64,000 nt of DNA from Bacteroidaceae bacterium. Its GTDB lineage: Bacteria; Bacteroidota; Bacteroidia; Bacteroidales; Bacteroidaceae. Shown piece by piece: positions 36,001 through 44,791 of the stretch. How positions within the stretch are numbered: the first letter of the stretch is position 1; every line of letters begins with the position of its first letter. Below the pieces are notes generated by a model that saw nothing but the letters and a program-made list of their open reading frames with translations, did no database searches and was not told the DNA's origin. The stretch covers positions 62,001 to 126,000 of the forward strand of contig JAGBFX010000003.1 in assembly GCA_017936265.1 (NCBI GenBank), read 5' to 3'. A program made the translations under genes and the position numbers.

Positions 36001-36394
36001 TTGTCATTTCTCTCTCAAGAATCTCAAGACCACCGTTACGCTGGTACGTTTTTGCGACAATCTCTACCTCCTCGAGCATATTGTCCTCGACCATCTTGAT
36101 GTTGAATACTGTGCGGCTACCAATGGGAATACGCTGAGTCTTATAACCGATATAAGTAATCTCAAGTTCGTTGGCAGTGCTCTTTACAACCATCGAGAAG
36201 TTACCCTCGAAGTCTGTTGCACAGTGGTTGATAATACGATCTGTGTTGTCACGCTCTACAATGTTCACCATAATCAGTGGACCTTCGGCGTCACTGGTTA
36301 TCGTACCCGAAATTCTCGCACCCTTTTGCGCAAACGCTGTACTGCCCAAGGAGCAGAAAAGCACGAGCAATAATAAATGTTTTATTCTTATCAT
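33074..36394 (-). CDS. SusC/RagA-like TonB-dependent transporter (module 1)
   Basis: A 1106-residue outer-membrane transporter. A signal peptide (cleaved near AFAQ) precedes a regulatory-like beta domain (about 27-105, ISGTITSDAEGPLIMVNIVE), a TonB-box-like EEVEIVAKTY near 112 and the plug (QGQIAGLDV, TQMRLRGNSTLGG, PLIVVDDNIWD, LKDAASCAIYGSRGANGVI near 240). The barrel ends in SYTLSLSLGF. The alternation SLGGD to DDNIWD resembles its module 2 counterpart (VDGVIWD), so the two modules share ancestry although the barrels have diverged. It starts 42 bases after the large FAS1 gene. Confidence 0.94.
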   Translation of the reverse strand: MIRIKHLLLLVLFCSLGSTAFAQKGARISGTITSDAEGPLIMVNIVERDNTDRIINHCATDFEGNFSMVVKSTANELEITYIGYKTQRIPIGSRTVFNIKMVEDNMLEEVEIVAKTYQRNGGLEILEREMTTATQKISMDEMEGLSFASVDQALQGQIAGLDVVFGSGDVGSGTQMRLRGNSTLGGDATPLIVVDDNIWDVDDGSFNFEDATEDKFAELLMINTEDIAEIEVLKDAASCAIYGSRGANGVIKIKTKRGKRGPTRVNFSYKFQDKWTPSGMNLLNGDDYTMLIKQALFNQNQQASVIPELNYDKTFSEYENFNNNTDWVDAVSKHGYSNEYNINLSGGGEKAGFRISGGYREETGQVIGQYGQRFTTRLNLDYYVSHRIKVMADFAFTYNKNRRNTESLLYNSLLMMPNMSIYKQDIYGNNTDEYYAMLDWENKNTLQSVMNGKKNPIAVGNLAEYYTENYSVSPQITLEYNLLGLEDNETRLLYRGMVNLNASTASGSVFTPAALSMGDWDAAEKNKSEANDSKSLGFTTRHELVFTPYLGSKDHYLTSNFRFEMNTSSGNNQSATAVGLPTGNISSSTVGSKPRNANTGKWESRGVNFVWQAHYSYKSKYNIGAAVRGEGLTAMGDDRKWVVFPSLSARWNIIDEPWMEWARPVVSMLSLRPGWGMDGHAPDENSTYNSYSAYQDLSYLGMAAFQMDRIRLTDLRCSRKSEWNIGSDFGFFDGMLTGAFNYYNGTTDDQLIEYYKIPSTTGYSELRYKNSGSVRNSGWELNLNLNNLKLTNDLKLSFYFNVGNNYNEILELEEAYLENKNGKYEQPENSKYLPRIQVGNPSGAIYGFRYKGVYRYSYKNWEKALAEEAAGRNGTCPIVRDADGNVIYEADGTPKKMALFFDNEELKSFNEYVFRGGDAIYEDVNHDGNINQLDIVYLGNSNPKAQGGFGFTFRYKEWTLRTNFTYRWDVDVVNSARMAFENMSSFDNQSYAVNWRWRKEGDITEIPRAVYGGGSAYNYLGSDRYVEDASYVRFSYLQLSYSFKPELLKKIGLKSMNIYASVDNICFWTKYSGLEPEVANGGEGIAYDNTKTPRPRSYTLSLSLGF

Positions 36395-36436
36395 GGCTAA
36401 TTATGTTTGTTCTACTTCACAATTAAATTCAGCTCA

Positions 36437-39400
36437 TTACTTTGCTGCTGTTACTTCGCGGCTCACTCTGTTTTTGACATTACCATAGTTGTCAACCTGA
36501 AGCAGGTACTCATAGCCCTCTTCCTCGGCCGGTTCTGTTACATAATCATAATACTTACCGTCAGCATTCTTCTTCTCCACGGCCATAAAGCCCTCAGAAG
36601 TGATAAGTATTCTGTTGCCCTCGGCATCAAGGACAAACTTCTCATGTGTATACTCATCATAGTCAGAATCGCTTGCGTCGATTGGCTGCATGAGGTATGC
36701 AAGACGCATTAGGACCTCGTTGCCTGCCTTATCTTTCATTGTCTTGTGTCCGAAGTTTGCAACAAGATAAGGTTTGCTGCCATCCTTCAATGTCACAGCA
36801 CCTTCGATACCGTCAACATTCATGACATCCACAAATTCACCGGTTGCAGCGAAACGCTGGAAACGTCCGTCATAGCCGAACAGCCCGTCGTTCAACAGGG
36901 CACGGTCAATAGAGTGCAGCACTGCAAATGAAGATGTCGCAATGTTACCGTTGGTCTTTGCTGTAAGCTTGACATCACGTGACATCACATTCCATGTCTT
37001 GCCTTCCTCGCCATCCTTAAGCACCTTTGCCACATTGCCCAACTGGTCTTTTACAAGCAAAGTCTCATTGTTGTCTGCGCTCGTTACTGTAGTCTCATAG
37101 AAACGGCCGGTCTTGCTGTTGACAACCGCTGTAGCGAAATTAGCCACAGTGTAGACGCCACCGCCGGGTGCAGGCATTGAGAACGGAACTGCATCAACAT
37201 AAACCGAGTTATCCTGGAAGTGATAACGCAGGAAATTATTCAGGAGACGCATTGAAGAAGCAGCCTTGCCTTTTGTTGCTGAATCGGACGCACATGTGCT
37301 GATATACTCCCATGTAGGAAGACCCTTCTCGTCAATCAAAGCCCTTACAGAGTCGTTTGAAGGAACATATACTGTATAGTGGAATGTATTGAAGAACGGT
37401 ACAAGACCCACCTCCTTACCATCGGTTGATGAGAAGAATATTGAATATACTTTCAGTGAATCGCTCTTTATCTTGGCCTCAGACACCTTAGGGAACATGT
37501 TTTTCAGGGTCCCCAGAAGATCGTCAGGTGTACAGAGCTGGTAGAACTCATAGAAGGCACCGTCCTCTTCCTCACCGAACTCCTGCATGTTAGCAAGGAC
37601 TGACCTTGTAGGAGGTGTAGGAACACCTGACAACAGACGTGAAGGAGGATTCTCTCCATCAGGGAGTGTACAGAATGTGTAACCATTCTTCTGGCTGTAG
37701 ATATTATTGCCACCGGCAACAACTGCTGTACCGTTTTCAATCTGCTCACCGCCATAGAACTTGATATTGTTCACATCGCTGGCATCGACCTTGACTGTAC
37801 CGTAGCCCTTTGTCTGATAGTATTTCTTGGGGTTACCTGTACCGTCCGGGAGTATGATGGCATCATTCTCACTATTATGTACTATAATAAGGTATTCCAT
37901 AAGGTCGGTCATACGGTTCTTCATGAATGCATTACCACCGAAGTTGGTAATGTCACCGGTTAATGAGATACCATTCATAGGAGTCAATGTGTCGGTAATC
38001 TCATATGTTTCAGGATTGAACTTGTACTTGTCGGCCCATAGTTCCACTCTCTTGTTACCCTTTGGACGCTTGTCGTTGTAGTGGAACGCGTAAGCGGTAG
38101 GAGTATTTGAAGAGGATGTAAGCGGATCGTAGTAGATGAATGTGCTGTCATCGGGGATGATGAAGCTGTAATCAGCATCCATCGCAAGCAGATAGTAGTC
38201 ATAACGCAACTGCTTGATGATATTACGCATGAGATGCATATTATCCTGTACAATTGTAGGAGCAGAGACTGCCTGATATGTTGCAGGACCGAACACATTG
38301 TTCAACAGATAGATTACGCCGTTGTTTGCTATCACGCACTCCTCAACATGTTCTTCCTTGATACCCATCTCATCATTGGCATCATCGGTAACCTTATCGA
38401 ACTTGCTTGGCACTGTACCGACGAACGAACTCTGCATAAGGTTATTCAGGAACGGCACGATATTTATCTCGGGAACGCTGTCAAGCGCCTGGAGAAGTGT
38501 TGCATCATCATCAATCTTGACACTGCTTGCGAATTGTTCAACAAGGAACTTGCCGGCACCGGCCGAGAAGTACTCATAGAGCACTTCATCTTTTGGAACG
38601 AACATCGCAGCCATATCGCGCTCCTTTGCAAGAGAATTCGCAATCTCATTCCATCCCGGATCGAAGTTCAGCAATTCATCGACAGCCGGGTTTGCATTCA
38701 CCGACTCAAGAAGGTTGTAGCTGGAGAAAGCCTTTGTAAGATAACGGAGACGGAAAATACTGTCATTGGTCTTATAATAAGCCTGGTACTCCGCCGTGAG
38801 AGCCGGGTCGTACACCGGAATACAGAAACGGTCGAGAAGATGACTGAAAATCTCGGTATCCTCATGACGGCGAAGCTCCTCGGCCATATTCGATGGAGGA
38901 AGGAGGACGTCATCAAGACGATAGATATAGCCGTTCTTACATGTGATTGTCAAGGTATCATCGGAGAAACCATCTGTTGCAACACCGCTGGCTACAATCT
39001 TCTTGTCGAACACGAGAGCCTCGTTGTCTGTAAAAGTCTTTGTCTGCTCACCGCTCTTTTTGAACAGGAACTCGATATCCGAAGACTTGATTGCATTATT
39101 CTTGAGATAATCGCCAAGGAAATGCACCATCATTGGCTGAGTACCGTCCTTAGCAATACGGAGTTCTTCATTTCTCCCCTTGCCACGCAACGCATCCCAA
39201 TACTTGTTGAATTCAGGCATTTCCTCACCCTTCAACAAAGGTATAGAGTCAATGACTGAAGCCGATGTAAGGCGACGGAGACATGTACCCTCATCATTGG
39301 TATTCGAACCTGTACTCGAAAGCATGTCAAGCAACATGGCGTTATCCAGCATTGCGCTGTAAAGAAGAATCTTCATTTGCGGCTTAGACATTTCAGCGAC

Positions 39401-39724
39401 GCTCTTCACACCCCACGGGTTGTTCTCGAAGAACCTCTCGAACGCAGCGTCATCTGCCACAAACAATGTTTTACTACCAGTGTGTGCAAGCGTTTCCGTC
39501 TCACCCAGACTGTCGATGAGCTCGACAAAATTGTCATAGGAATGACCAGGAGTGCCCTCCTTAAGGAAATCGTAAACACTTGCGCCCAACCATGACGGCT
39601 CCTCATCGTCGTACTTGTAATCATCAAATACGTCCTGACACGAGTTTATTGAACCGCCCACAAGAAGCATGCACGCTACCAAGAGCGTGGTCTTGCCAAA
39701 TTTACTTAAACGGTGCTTAAACAT
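36437..39724 (-). CDS. Large multi-FAS1 lipoprotein (module 1)
   Basis: A 1095-residue lipoprotein; signal peptide with GGSINSCQDVFDD, Cys near residue 29. Four FAS1-like units can be located by their first-strand motif: KTLFVADDAAFERFF near 85, MAAMFVPKDEVLYEYF near 375, YSFIIPDDSTFIYYD near 525 and YTVYVPSNDSVRALI near 800. Each is followed at a distance by a second-strand motif such as NGYIYRLDDVLLP, NNGVIYLLNNVFGP and SSFAVLHSIDRALL. FAS1 repeats usually act in adhesion or ligand capture. It is the first gene of the locus, behind a candidate promoter at 39805-39812. The short FAS1 protein of module 2 is its counterpart with half the repeat number. Confidence 0.83.
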   Translation of the reverse strand: MFKHRLSKFGKTTLLVACMLLVGGSINSCQDVFDDYKYDDEEPSWLGASVYDFLKEGTPGHSYDNFVELIDSLGETETLAHTGSKTLFVADDAAFERFFENNPWGVKSVAEMSKPQMKILLYSAMLDNAMLLDMLSSTGSNTNDEGTCLRRLTSASVIDSIPLLKGEEMPEFNKYWDALRGKGRNEELRIAKDGTQPMMVHFLGDYLKNNAIKSSDIEFLFKKSGEQTKTFTDNEALVFDKKIVASGVATDGFSDDTLTITCKNGYIYRLDDVLLPPSNMAEELRRHEDTEIFSHLLDRFCIPVYDPALTAEYQAYYKTNDSIFRLRYLTKAFSSYNLLESVNANPAVDELLNFDPGWNEIANSLAKERDMAAMFVPKDEVLYEYFSAGAGKFLVEQFASSVKIDDDATLLQALDSVPEINIVPFLNNLMQSSFVGTVPSKFDKVTDDANDEMGIKEEHVEECVIANNGVIYLLNNVFGPATYQAVSAPTIVQDNMHLMRNIIKQLRYDYYLLAMDADYSFIIPDDSTFIYYDPLTSSSNTPTAYAFHYNDKRPKGNKRVELWADKYKFNPETYEITDTLTPMNGISLTGDITNFGGNAFMKNRMTDLMEYLIIVHNSENDAIILPDGTGNPKKYYQTKGYGTVKVDASDVNNIKFYGGEQIENGTAVVAGGNNIYSQKNGYTFCTLPDGENPPSRLLSGVPTPPTRSVLANMQEFGEEEDGAFYEFYQLCTPDDLLGTLKNMFPKVSEAKIKSDSLKVYSIFFSSTDGKEVGLVPFFNTFHYTVYVPSNDSVRALIDEKGLPTWEYISTCASDSATKGKAASSMRLLNNFLRYHFQDNSVYVDAVPFSMPAPGGGVYTVANFATAVVNSKTGRFYETTVTSADNNETLLVKDQLGNVAKVLKDGEEGKTWNVMSRDVKLTAKTNGNIATSSFAVLHSIDRALLNDGLFGYDGRFQRFAATGEFVDVMNVDGIEGAVTLKDGSKPYLVANFGHKTMKDKAGNEVLMRLAYLMQPIDASDSDYDEYTHEKFVLDAEGNRILITSEGFMAVEKKNADGKYYDYVTEPAEEEGYEYLLQVDNYGNVKNRVSREVTAAK

Positions 39725-39970
39725 AAGTACAAAATTTATTAGATATTATTTTTCATTTTTTTAAGCATATCACGTCAAGGCATAAAATACCCTTTGGTAA
39801 TGTGCAAAAATAAGACTTTTAAATAAATATTCGCACAAAACCACTTTTTTTTTCGCCATTTGGCCATTTTTTTCACTTTTTAACACAGAATCAGCCCCTT
39901 CTGAGGCCAAAACAAGCCAAAGGAGGGACTGATTTTATTTTTCGTTTATTTAACAGTCAAATGTTAAAAT
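39725..39970. other. AT-rich intergenic region before the FAS1-SusC-SusD locus
   Basis: No gene is seen. On the minus strand TATTTTTG (39812-39805) fits the -7 box for the FAS1 gene; a TTTG lies upstream at 39839-39836 with a long 23-base spacer. A further inverted repeat AATCAG/CTGATT near 39889-39934 may be a weak terminator for the beta-propeller gene upstream. Confidence 0.5.
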
Positions 39971-41473
39971 TCACTTTATTTTTGAAGAATATTTAACTTT
40001 TGCCGTCTCGCCTTTCACCACCTCGACAAACTCCTGTGGGGTAATTGTCACAGGCTCAATCATGAACTCGGGCACGTTGTAAGAGCGGTCGAAGAAATCA
40101 TAATATCCCGCACTTTTCTGTGGCAGGACAAACGCCTTGTCACTTGAGCCGTCAGGATTCACGTGCGCAATATACAGGCGGCTGTAGTTGTTCTCCATGC
40201 GGCGGCTGGCGAACAGTATCCAACGCCCGTTACTGCTCCAGGCATGATAGCTCTCGGCAAAAGGAGAATTCGCTTTCTCGAGCGGCCAGTATGAGCCGTC
40301 CTCAAGGTTGAGCAGATAGAGGTCGGCATCTTTGTGCCATATGTGAAAACAGCCGTACTCGCCCAAGGCGAAAAGCAGATACCTGCCACAGGGAGAGACA
40401 CGCGGAAACGTGGCGCTCTTGCCCATAGCCGAAGAGAGGAAAACCGTATCGGCATCACCGAAAAGCCCAGTCTCGGGGTCCCATGAGCGGCTGACAATAT
40501 CGTACTTGATATCCTTGTACCCCTCGACCAGCTGTGTCACACGCGTCTTTGTCGGGTCCTCACACCTGACGTCGGCAACACAGTAGTAGAGAGTCTTTCC
40601 GTCGGGCGACCATGTCGGGAACACCTCGAGCGCATTGGGGTCATTCGCGACATTCGTGACTGTCTCATTGACAGGGTTATACACAATTATGTCGCTCAGC
40701 GTATCCTGCACCTCGACTTTATTCGGATGCTTGGTATGGAAAATCTGTCCTGTCGTGTTTACCGAATAGGCAACGACATCGTACTTCGGATTGAAGGCCG
40801 GATATACACCCGCCGAGATTGTGGAATCGCTTTTCAGGTTCACTTTCTTGATCTCGCCGTCATGCACGAAGATTGTTCCGCCCAACGCCTGACGCACATG
40901 GAACTGCATATTGTCGGTCTTGTAGTTCTTGTACGCATGGCAGTTGATGCACTGGCCCGCAGGCTCGGTCTCAATCATCATGTTGCTGAAAATCACATCC
41001 TCATCGTATGATGAGAGGGCACGCTGGTTGATTGTCAGTTTCTCATATGCCACATACGAGGGCGGTATCAGGCGGTAAGAGATATACGGGTCTATCTCAT
41101 CGGGTGACACGAAAATGTCGAACGCCTTGTACTTTTCCCACACACCATTCTGCCCCACAAAAACATCAACCTTTATGCTGCCGCCTTTTGCTGCAGCAAG
41201 CAGACTGTTCCACTCATCGGGGGAGAGAGCCACTTCGCGTCCGCCCACGGCAACCTCGACATCGGCAGCCTTGAGGAGCGTCATGTAATCATCTCCCTCA
41301 ACATCGACACGGAAAGTCAACGGCGCAATATTGCACGGCACCGTGACATCGGTATATTCGGGGAATATCGCAGGGAGTTCATCCTTCTCGGAATACTTTT
41401 CGGGCAGCTGTGCGGTGCAGGCAACGAGAGCCAACAACGGCATAAGCAGAATATATCTTAACACTTGTTTCAT
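39971..41473 (-). CDS. Beta-propeller (PD40/TolB-like) lipoprotein with a CxxCH motif
   Basis: The 500-residue lipoprotein starts best at ATG 41473 (signal MKQVLRYILLMPLLALVACT, Cys near 19). An ATG at 41500 overlaps the preceding stop but adds residues before the signal. The N-terminal 150 residues are beta-rich. Then C-I-N-C-H near residue 173 matches the c-type haem attachment motif, with the context SNMMIETEPAGQCINCHAY. The rest holds PD40 repeat signatures (FPTWSPDGKTLYYC, FPRVSPCGRYLLFA, YHAWSSNGRWILFASRR) of a propeller. A haem-bearing propeller would be unusual for a lipoprotein in Bacteroidales. Haem attachment is inferred only from the motif; a Met or His second ligand cannot be assigned. 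Confidence 0.8.
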   Translation of the reverse strand: MKQVLRYILLMPLLALVACTAQLPEKYSEKDELPAIFPEYTDVTVPCNIAPLTFRVDVEGDDYMTLLKAADVEVAVGGREVALSPDEWNSLLAAAKGGSIKVDVFVGQNGVWEKYKAFDIFVSPDEIDPYISYRLIPPSYVAYEKLTINQRALSSYDEDVIFSNMMIETEPAGQCINCHAYKNYKTDNMQFHVRQALGGTIFVHDGEIKKVNLKSDSTISAGVYPAFNPKYDVVAYSVNTTGQIFHTKHPNKVEVQDTLSDIIVYNPVNETVTNVANDPNALEVFPTWSPDGKTLYYCVADVRCEDPTKTRVTQLVEGYKDIKYDIVSRSWDPETGLFGDADTVFLSSAMGKSATFPRVSPCGRYLLFALGEYGCFHIWHKDADLYLLNLEDGSYWPLEKANSPFAESYHAWSSNGRWILFASRRMENNYSRLYIAHVNPDGSSDKAFVLPQKSAGYYDFFDRSYNVPEFMIEPVTITPQEFVEVVKGETAKVKYSSKIK

Positions 41474-41499
41474 ACTATAATAATTTGTGCAACAACGCA

Positions 41500-43617
41500 T
41501 TAATATGTCTTTATCTTCTTAACGAAGAAGTAATAGTAATAATATGTATTACCGAAGTCCTTCTTCAACAGCGCCGCAAGCTGCGCATTCATGCGGGCAT
41601 CCGGGATATCGGGATACTTCTTTCTGAGCGCATCCCTGTTGACTGCCACCGCCCTCTGGAAATTGCCGAAGCGCGATTCTGCACCGCCGGGAGTCCTTGA
41701 AACAATAGTGCTGAGGAACTCATCGCCTATATTCACGCTCTTTCCCTTGTCGAGAAACATGAAGAGGAGCAGTGCTTCCTGATAGTGAACGGGAAGATAC
41801 TTGGTTACCTTGCCAGCAGACATGTCAACCCCCTCAAGATGTTTCTCGAGGTAGAGCCCGAAGAGATTCCAGAAACGTTTCGAGTCCTTTTTTATAAGCG
41901 TAACGAGCAACGATGATTCAATAAATTCAACAGTCACATCCTTTTTGTTCTCATACGCCGCCACGAGAGCCTTGATGTCACCGTCGACAAAGGCATCGCG
42001 CATGGAGAGAATCATTTTTGTATTGCTGAGATTCTGCACATTCGGTGCGTCAAGCGTTGAGGTAAGATGCGCCTCAACACCCTCATCCACGCCAAGCACA
42101 TCCTCGTAACATGCGAACTGCAGAGGTATGGCAAACGACTCCTCGCCCGCTATAAGTTCGGGGTTATCGATATACTTCTCAAGTTCACGGGCCCAGCCGC
42201 CATGGAACATTGTACTCTTGAGAATCTTTACATACCTGGCAGCAAGCCTGTACTCCCCGGCCAACAGCATGGAGCGGGCAGCATTCTTCAGATACTCGGG
42301 ACGCCAGCCATACTCGACGGAGTTCTCCACGCACCAGCGGTAAGAGTAATTGAACTTGCCGTAATTGTAATATACTGAACTTCCGTCGGTGTGGGTCATG
42401 TGGATTGCCAGCGGAGAAATGGGCAACACACCGCCATCGGGATAGGCGAACATCTCACTGCCCACCTTACCCATATTTATCAAAGCGATATTCTTGTTGA
42501 GTATTATCTGACGTGTAGGTTCATCGCTCTCCTTGGCATACCCGGCAACCGACTCCCAGTCCTCATTCCACATTGCAACCATCTGCTTGTTCTCGATGCG
42601 GAAGTTCTTGTTGCCGAACCAGAAACAGTATGAGAAAAGAAGCGACAGTGCAAAGAGCAGAGATACAGAGACTGTGATGCTCTTGCGCGAGAAGCGTCCG
42701 CGCACAAGCAGGAAAGCCGCACCGCCAAGCATAGACAGGAGCAACAGGCAGAAAGGCACCCAATAGAGGTGTATGCACTGCCATACAGATTCCGTCTCAT
42801 ATACCACGCCATCGACAGCACCCTGCTTCCACTGCATTGCGGGAACACCCGCTACATATATACGTTCCAGCGGCACAAGGGCGTAACAGTAATAGTAGAG
42901 CCTTGGCACGACACACACAAGCAGCAGCGCAACGGCCATGGCCACAAGAGGCAATGTCATCCTCTTTTTGTCGCGACAGGCAAGAACAATGCCCAACAGC
43001 GCCATGAGCAGCGCCGACACAAGAGCATACACGCCCATGAGAGGATAGCCCGCAACGACCCACACGACAAGCAGCGCCATGCGGAGCAGGTTGCCGGCAC
43101 TCTTGTATGCCCACATTCCCAAAAGCGAGAAGAGCGTGGCGACAAGTGCCATGTAATAATATCCGGGCATCTTCAGGTAGAAGAGCCAATATCCGAGCTG
43201 GGTATTTGAGGCGACAAGCGCGACAACCGGCACAAGTGCCAGAAGCGAACAGGCCGACGGTATCTCGAACACCTTACGGACAAGCACATACACAACAAAC
43301 AGCAGCGCCACGTACACCGTCGCACCCAGAACCGGATAATAGAAGAACTGGTTCAGGAAACAGCCGATATAAGAGAGCATGCCTGCCGGCACCGACATCA
43401 TAGTATCGAAATATGTGCCGTCAAAGAGGAAGAGCGAGAAGGACTCGGTTCTCTTCAACAGGGCCGACTCATAGAAGGCAAGCAATGCCCACAGTACGAT
43501 AAAGAAACTGGGCACAATGTACTTTTGCGCCTTCGGCAGAGCACCGGCCAGGAACGGAGAGGCAGAAACGCCGCCCTCCTTCTGAGCCGCAGGACTCTTT
43601 CTGGTGGTTTTATTCAT
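41500..43617 (-). CDS. DUF6057-like multi-pass membrane protein with large soluble domain
   Basis: Start ATG at 43617 gives 705 residues; a GTG at 43656 would add 13. The first 350 residues hold about nine hydrophobic segments (for example VPSFFIVLWALLAFYESALL and TLPLVAMAVALLLVCVVPR) with aromatic-rich periplasmic loops. After about residue 360 a helical soluble domain follows (YAKESDEPTRQIILNKNIAL, YGWRPEYLKNAARSMLLAGEYRLAARYVKILK in several repeat-like pieces), probably TPR-like and periplasmic or extracytoplasmic. It resembles proteins called DUF6057, of unknown function. It overlaps the propeller gene by a TAATG junction (alternative start), so they form a pair. Confidence 0.78.
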   Translation of the reverse strand: MNKTTRKSPAAQKEGGVSASPFLAGALPKAQKYIVPSFFIVLWALLAFYESALLKRTESFSLFLFDGTYFDTMMSVPAGMLSYIGCFLNQFFYYPVLGATVYVALLFVVYVLVRKVFEIPSACSLLALVPVVALVASNTQLGYWLFYLKMPGYYYMALVATLFSLLGMWAYKSAGNLLRMALLVVWVVAGYPLMGVYALVSALLMALLGIVLACRDKKRMTLPLVAMAVALLLVCVVPRLYYYCYALVPLERIYVAGVPAMQWKQGAVDGVVYETESVWQCIHLYWVPFCLLLLSMLGGAAFLLVRGRFSRKSITVSVSLLFALSLLFSYCFWFGNKNFRIENKQMVAMWNEDWESVAGYAKESDEPTRQIILNKNIALINMGKVGSEMFAYPDGGVLPISPLAIHMTHTDGSSVYYNYGKFNYSYRWCVENSVEYGWRPEYLKNAARSMLLAGEYRLAARYVKILKSTMFHGGWARELEKYIDNPELIAGEESFAIPLQFACYEDVLGVDEGVEAHLTSTLDAPNVQNLSNTKMILSMRDAFVDGDIKALVAAYENKKDVTVEFIESSLLVTLIKKDSKRFWNLFGLYLEKHLEGVDMSAGKVTKYLPVHYQEALLLFMFLDKGKSVNIGDEFLSTIVSRTPGGAESRFGNFQRAVAVNRDALRKKYPDIPDARMNAQLAALLKKDFGNTYYYYYFFVKKIKTY

Positions 43618-43690
43618 AGTTATATCTTGTGGTTCTATTTTGTTCCCCGAAGTCACTGCGCGACAGAGCGCGAAACCCTCGGGCCGATGT

Positions 43691-44773
43691 TCACACGAAC
43701 ATCCTGTCCTTTGCCCTTGCGAGCATATAATGGTCGAGCACGACCAGTGCAGCCATGGCCTCGACTACCGGAACCGCACGCGGCACCACGCACGGGTCAT
43801 GACGCCCACGCGCAAGCAGCGTAGTCTCATCGCCGTCGCACGTAACGGTCTCCTGCTCTTTCAGCAGAGTAGCCACCGGCTTGAACGCCACGCGGAAATA
43901 TATATCGTTGCCGTTGGAGATGCCGCCCTGGATGCCGCCGCTGTTGTTGGTGCGTGTCGCAATCTCTCCATTGCGGTTGCAGAAGAGGTCGTTCTGCTGC
44001 GAACCGCGCCCTGCTGCCGCCGCAAAGCCGTTGCCGTAATCAAAGCCCTTTGCCGCGTTTATCGAGAGCATGGCATGGGCCAGCGATGACGTGAGCTTGT
44101 CGTAGAGCGGTTCGCCCAGCCCTACGGGAGCACCCTTAACAACGCATGTCACTACCCCGCCGACAGTATCGCCGTCACGTTTCACATCAAGGATGAGCTG
44201 CTCCATTTCAGCAGCCTTGGCCGCATCGGGGCAACGCACCGCATTCGTCTCGGCAAGCGAGAGGTCGTAGCATGCATAACCGCCGTCGAGCAGGATATCG
44301 CCCACCTGCGACGTATACGCCTGGACCGTAATGCCCAACCTGTCCAATGCCAGTTTGGCAAGAGCACCCGCGCAGACGCGCACAGCAGTCTCGCGTGCCG
44401 AGGAACGGCCTCCGCCCCTGTGGTCGCGTACACCATACTTGCGGTCATACACATAATCGGCATGCGAGGGACGGAATGCCTCGCGCAGATTATCATAATC
44501 GCCGCTGCGGTTGTTGCTGTTCTCAATGACAAAGGCTATGGGAGTACCTGTCGAGCGCCCTTCGAAAATTCCCGAGAGGAACCTTACTTCGTCCTGCTCG
44601 TTGCGTTGGGTGGTTATAGCACTCTGCCCCGGGCGGCGTCTCTGCATCTCGCCACGCACAAAATCCTCATCGATGACAACCCCAGCGGGGAAGCCATCGA
44701 CAACACCTCCGATAGCCGCTCCATGCGACTCGCCGAAGGTCGTAAGGCGAAGCAACTGACCGATACTGTTCAT
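43691..44773 (-). CDS. aroC: Chorismate synthase
   Basis: The last enzyme of the shikimate pathway converts EPSP to chorismate with reduced FMN. At 360 residues it has the usual length. Family signatures are visible: [18 protein letters not shown] near 14-32, [18 protein letters not shown] near 45-62, [11 protein letters not shown] near 120-130 and the late [10 protein letters not shown] near 275. The ATG at 44773 lies 18 bases after the slyD stop, so the two are likely one transcript. The gene continues toward the DUF6057 gene after 73 bases with no clear terminator. Confidence 0.96.
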   Translation of the reverse strand: MNSIGQLLRLTTFGESHGAAIGGVVDGFPAGVVIDEDFVRGEMQRRRPGQSAITTQRNEQDEVRFLSGIFEGRSTGTPIAFVIENSNNRSGDYDNLREAFRPSHADYVYDRKYGVRDHRGGGRSSARETAVRVCAGALAKLALDRLGITVQAYTSQVGDILLDGGYACYDLSLAETNAVRCPDAAKAAEMEQLILDVKRDGDTVGGVVTCVVKGAPVGLGEPLYDKLTSSLAHAMLSINAAKGFDYGNGFAAAAGRGSQQNDLFCNRNGEIATRTNNSGGIQGGISNGNDIYFRVAFKPVATLLKEQETVTCDGDETTLLARGRHDPCVVPRAVPVVEAMAALVVLDHYMLARAKDRMFV

Positions 44774-44791
44774 ATATACGTCATCTTCTCA

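Noticed and set aside
38234..39259. A 341-codon open frame on the plus strand opposite the large FAS1 gene.
   Set aside because: Antisense shadow; no start site, ribosome site or known family, and the sense gene is well supported.
43686..43703. Hairpin GATGTTC/GAACATC at the end of aroC as a terminator.
   Set aside because: It overlaps the last aroC codons and has no U tract; a chance inverted repeat is as likely.
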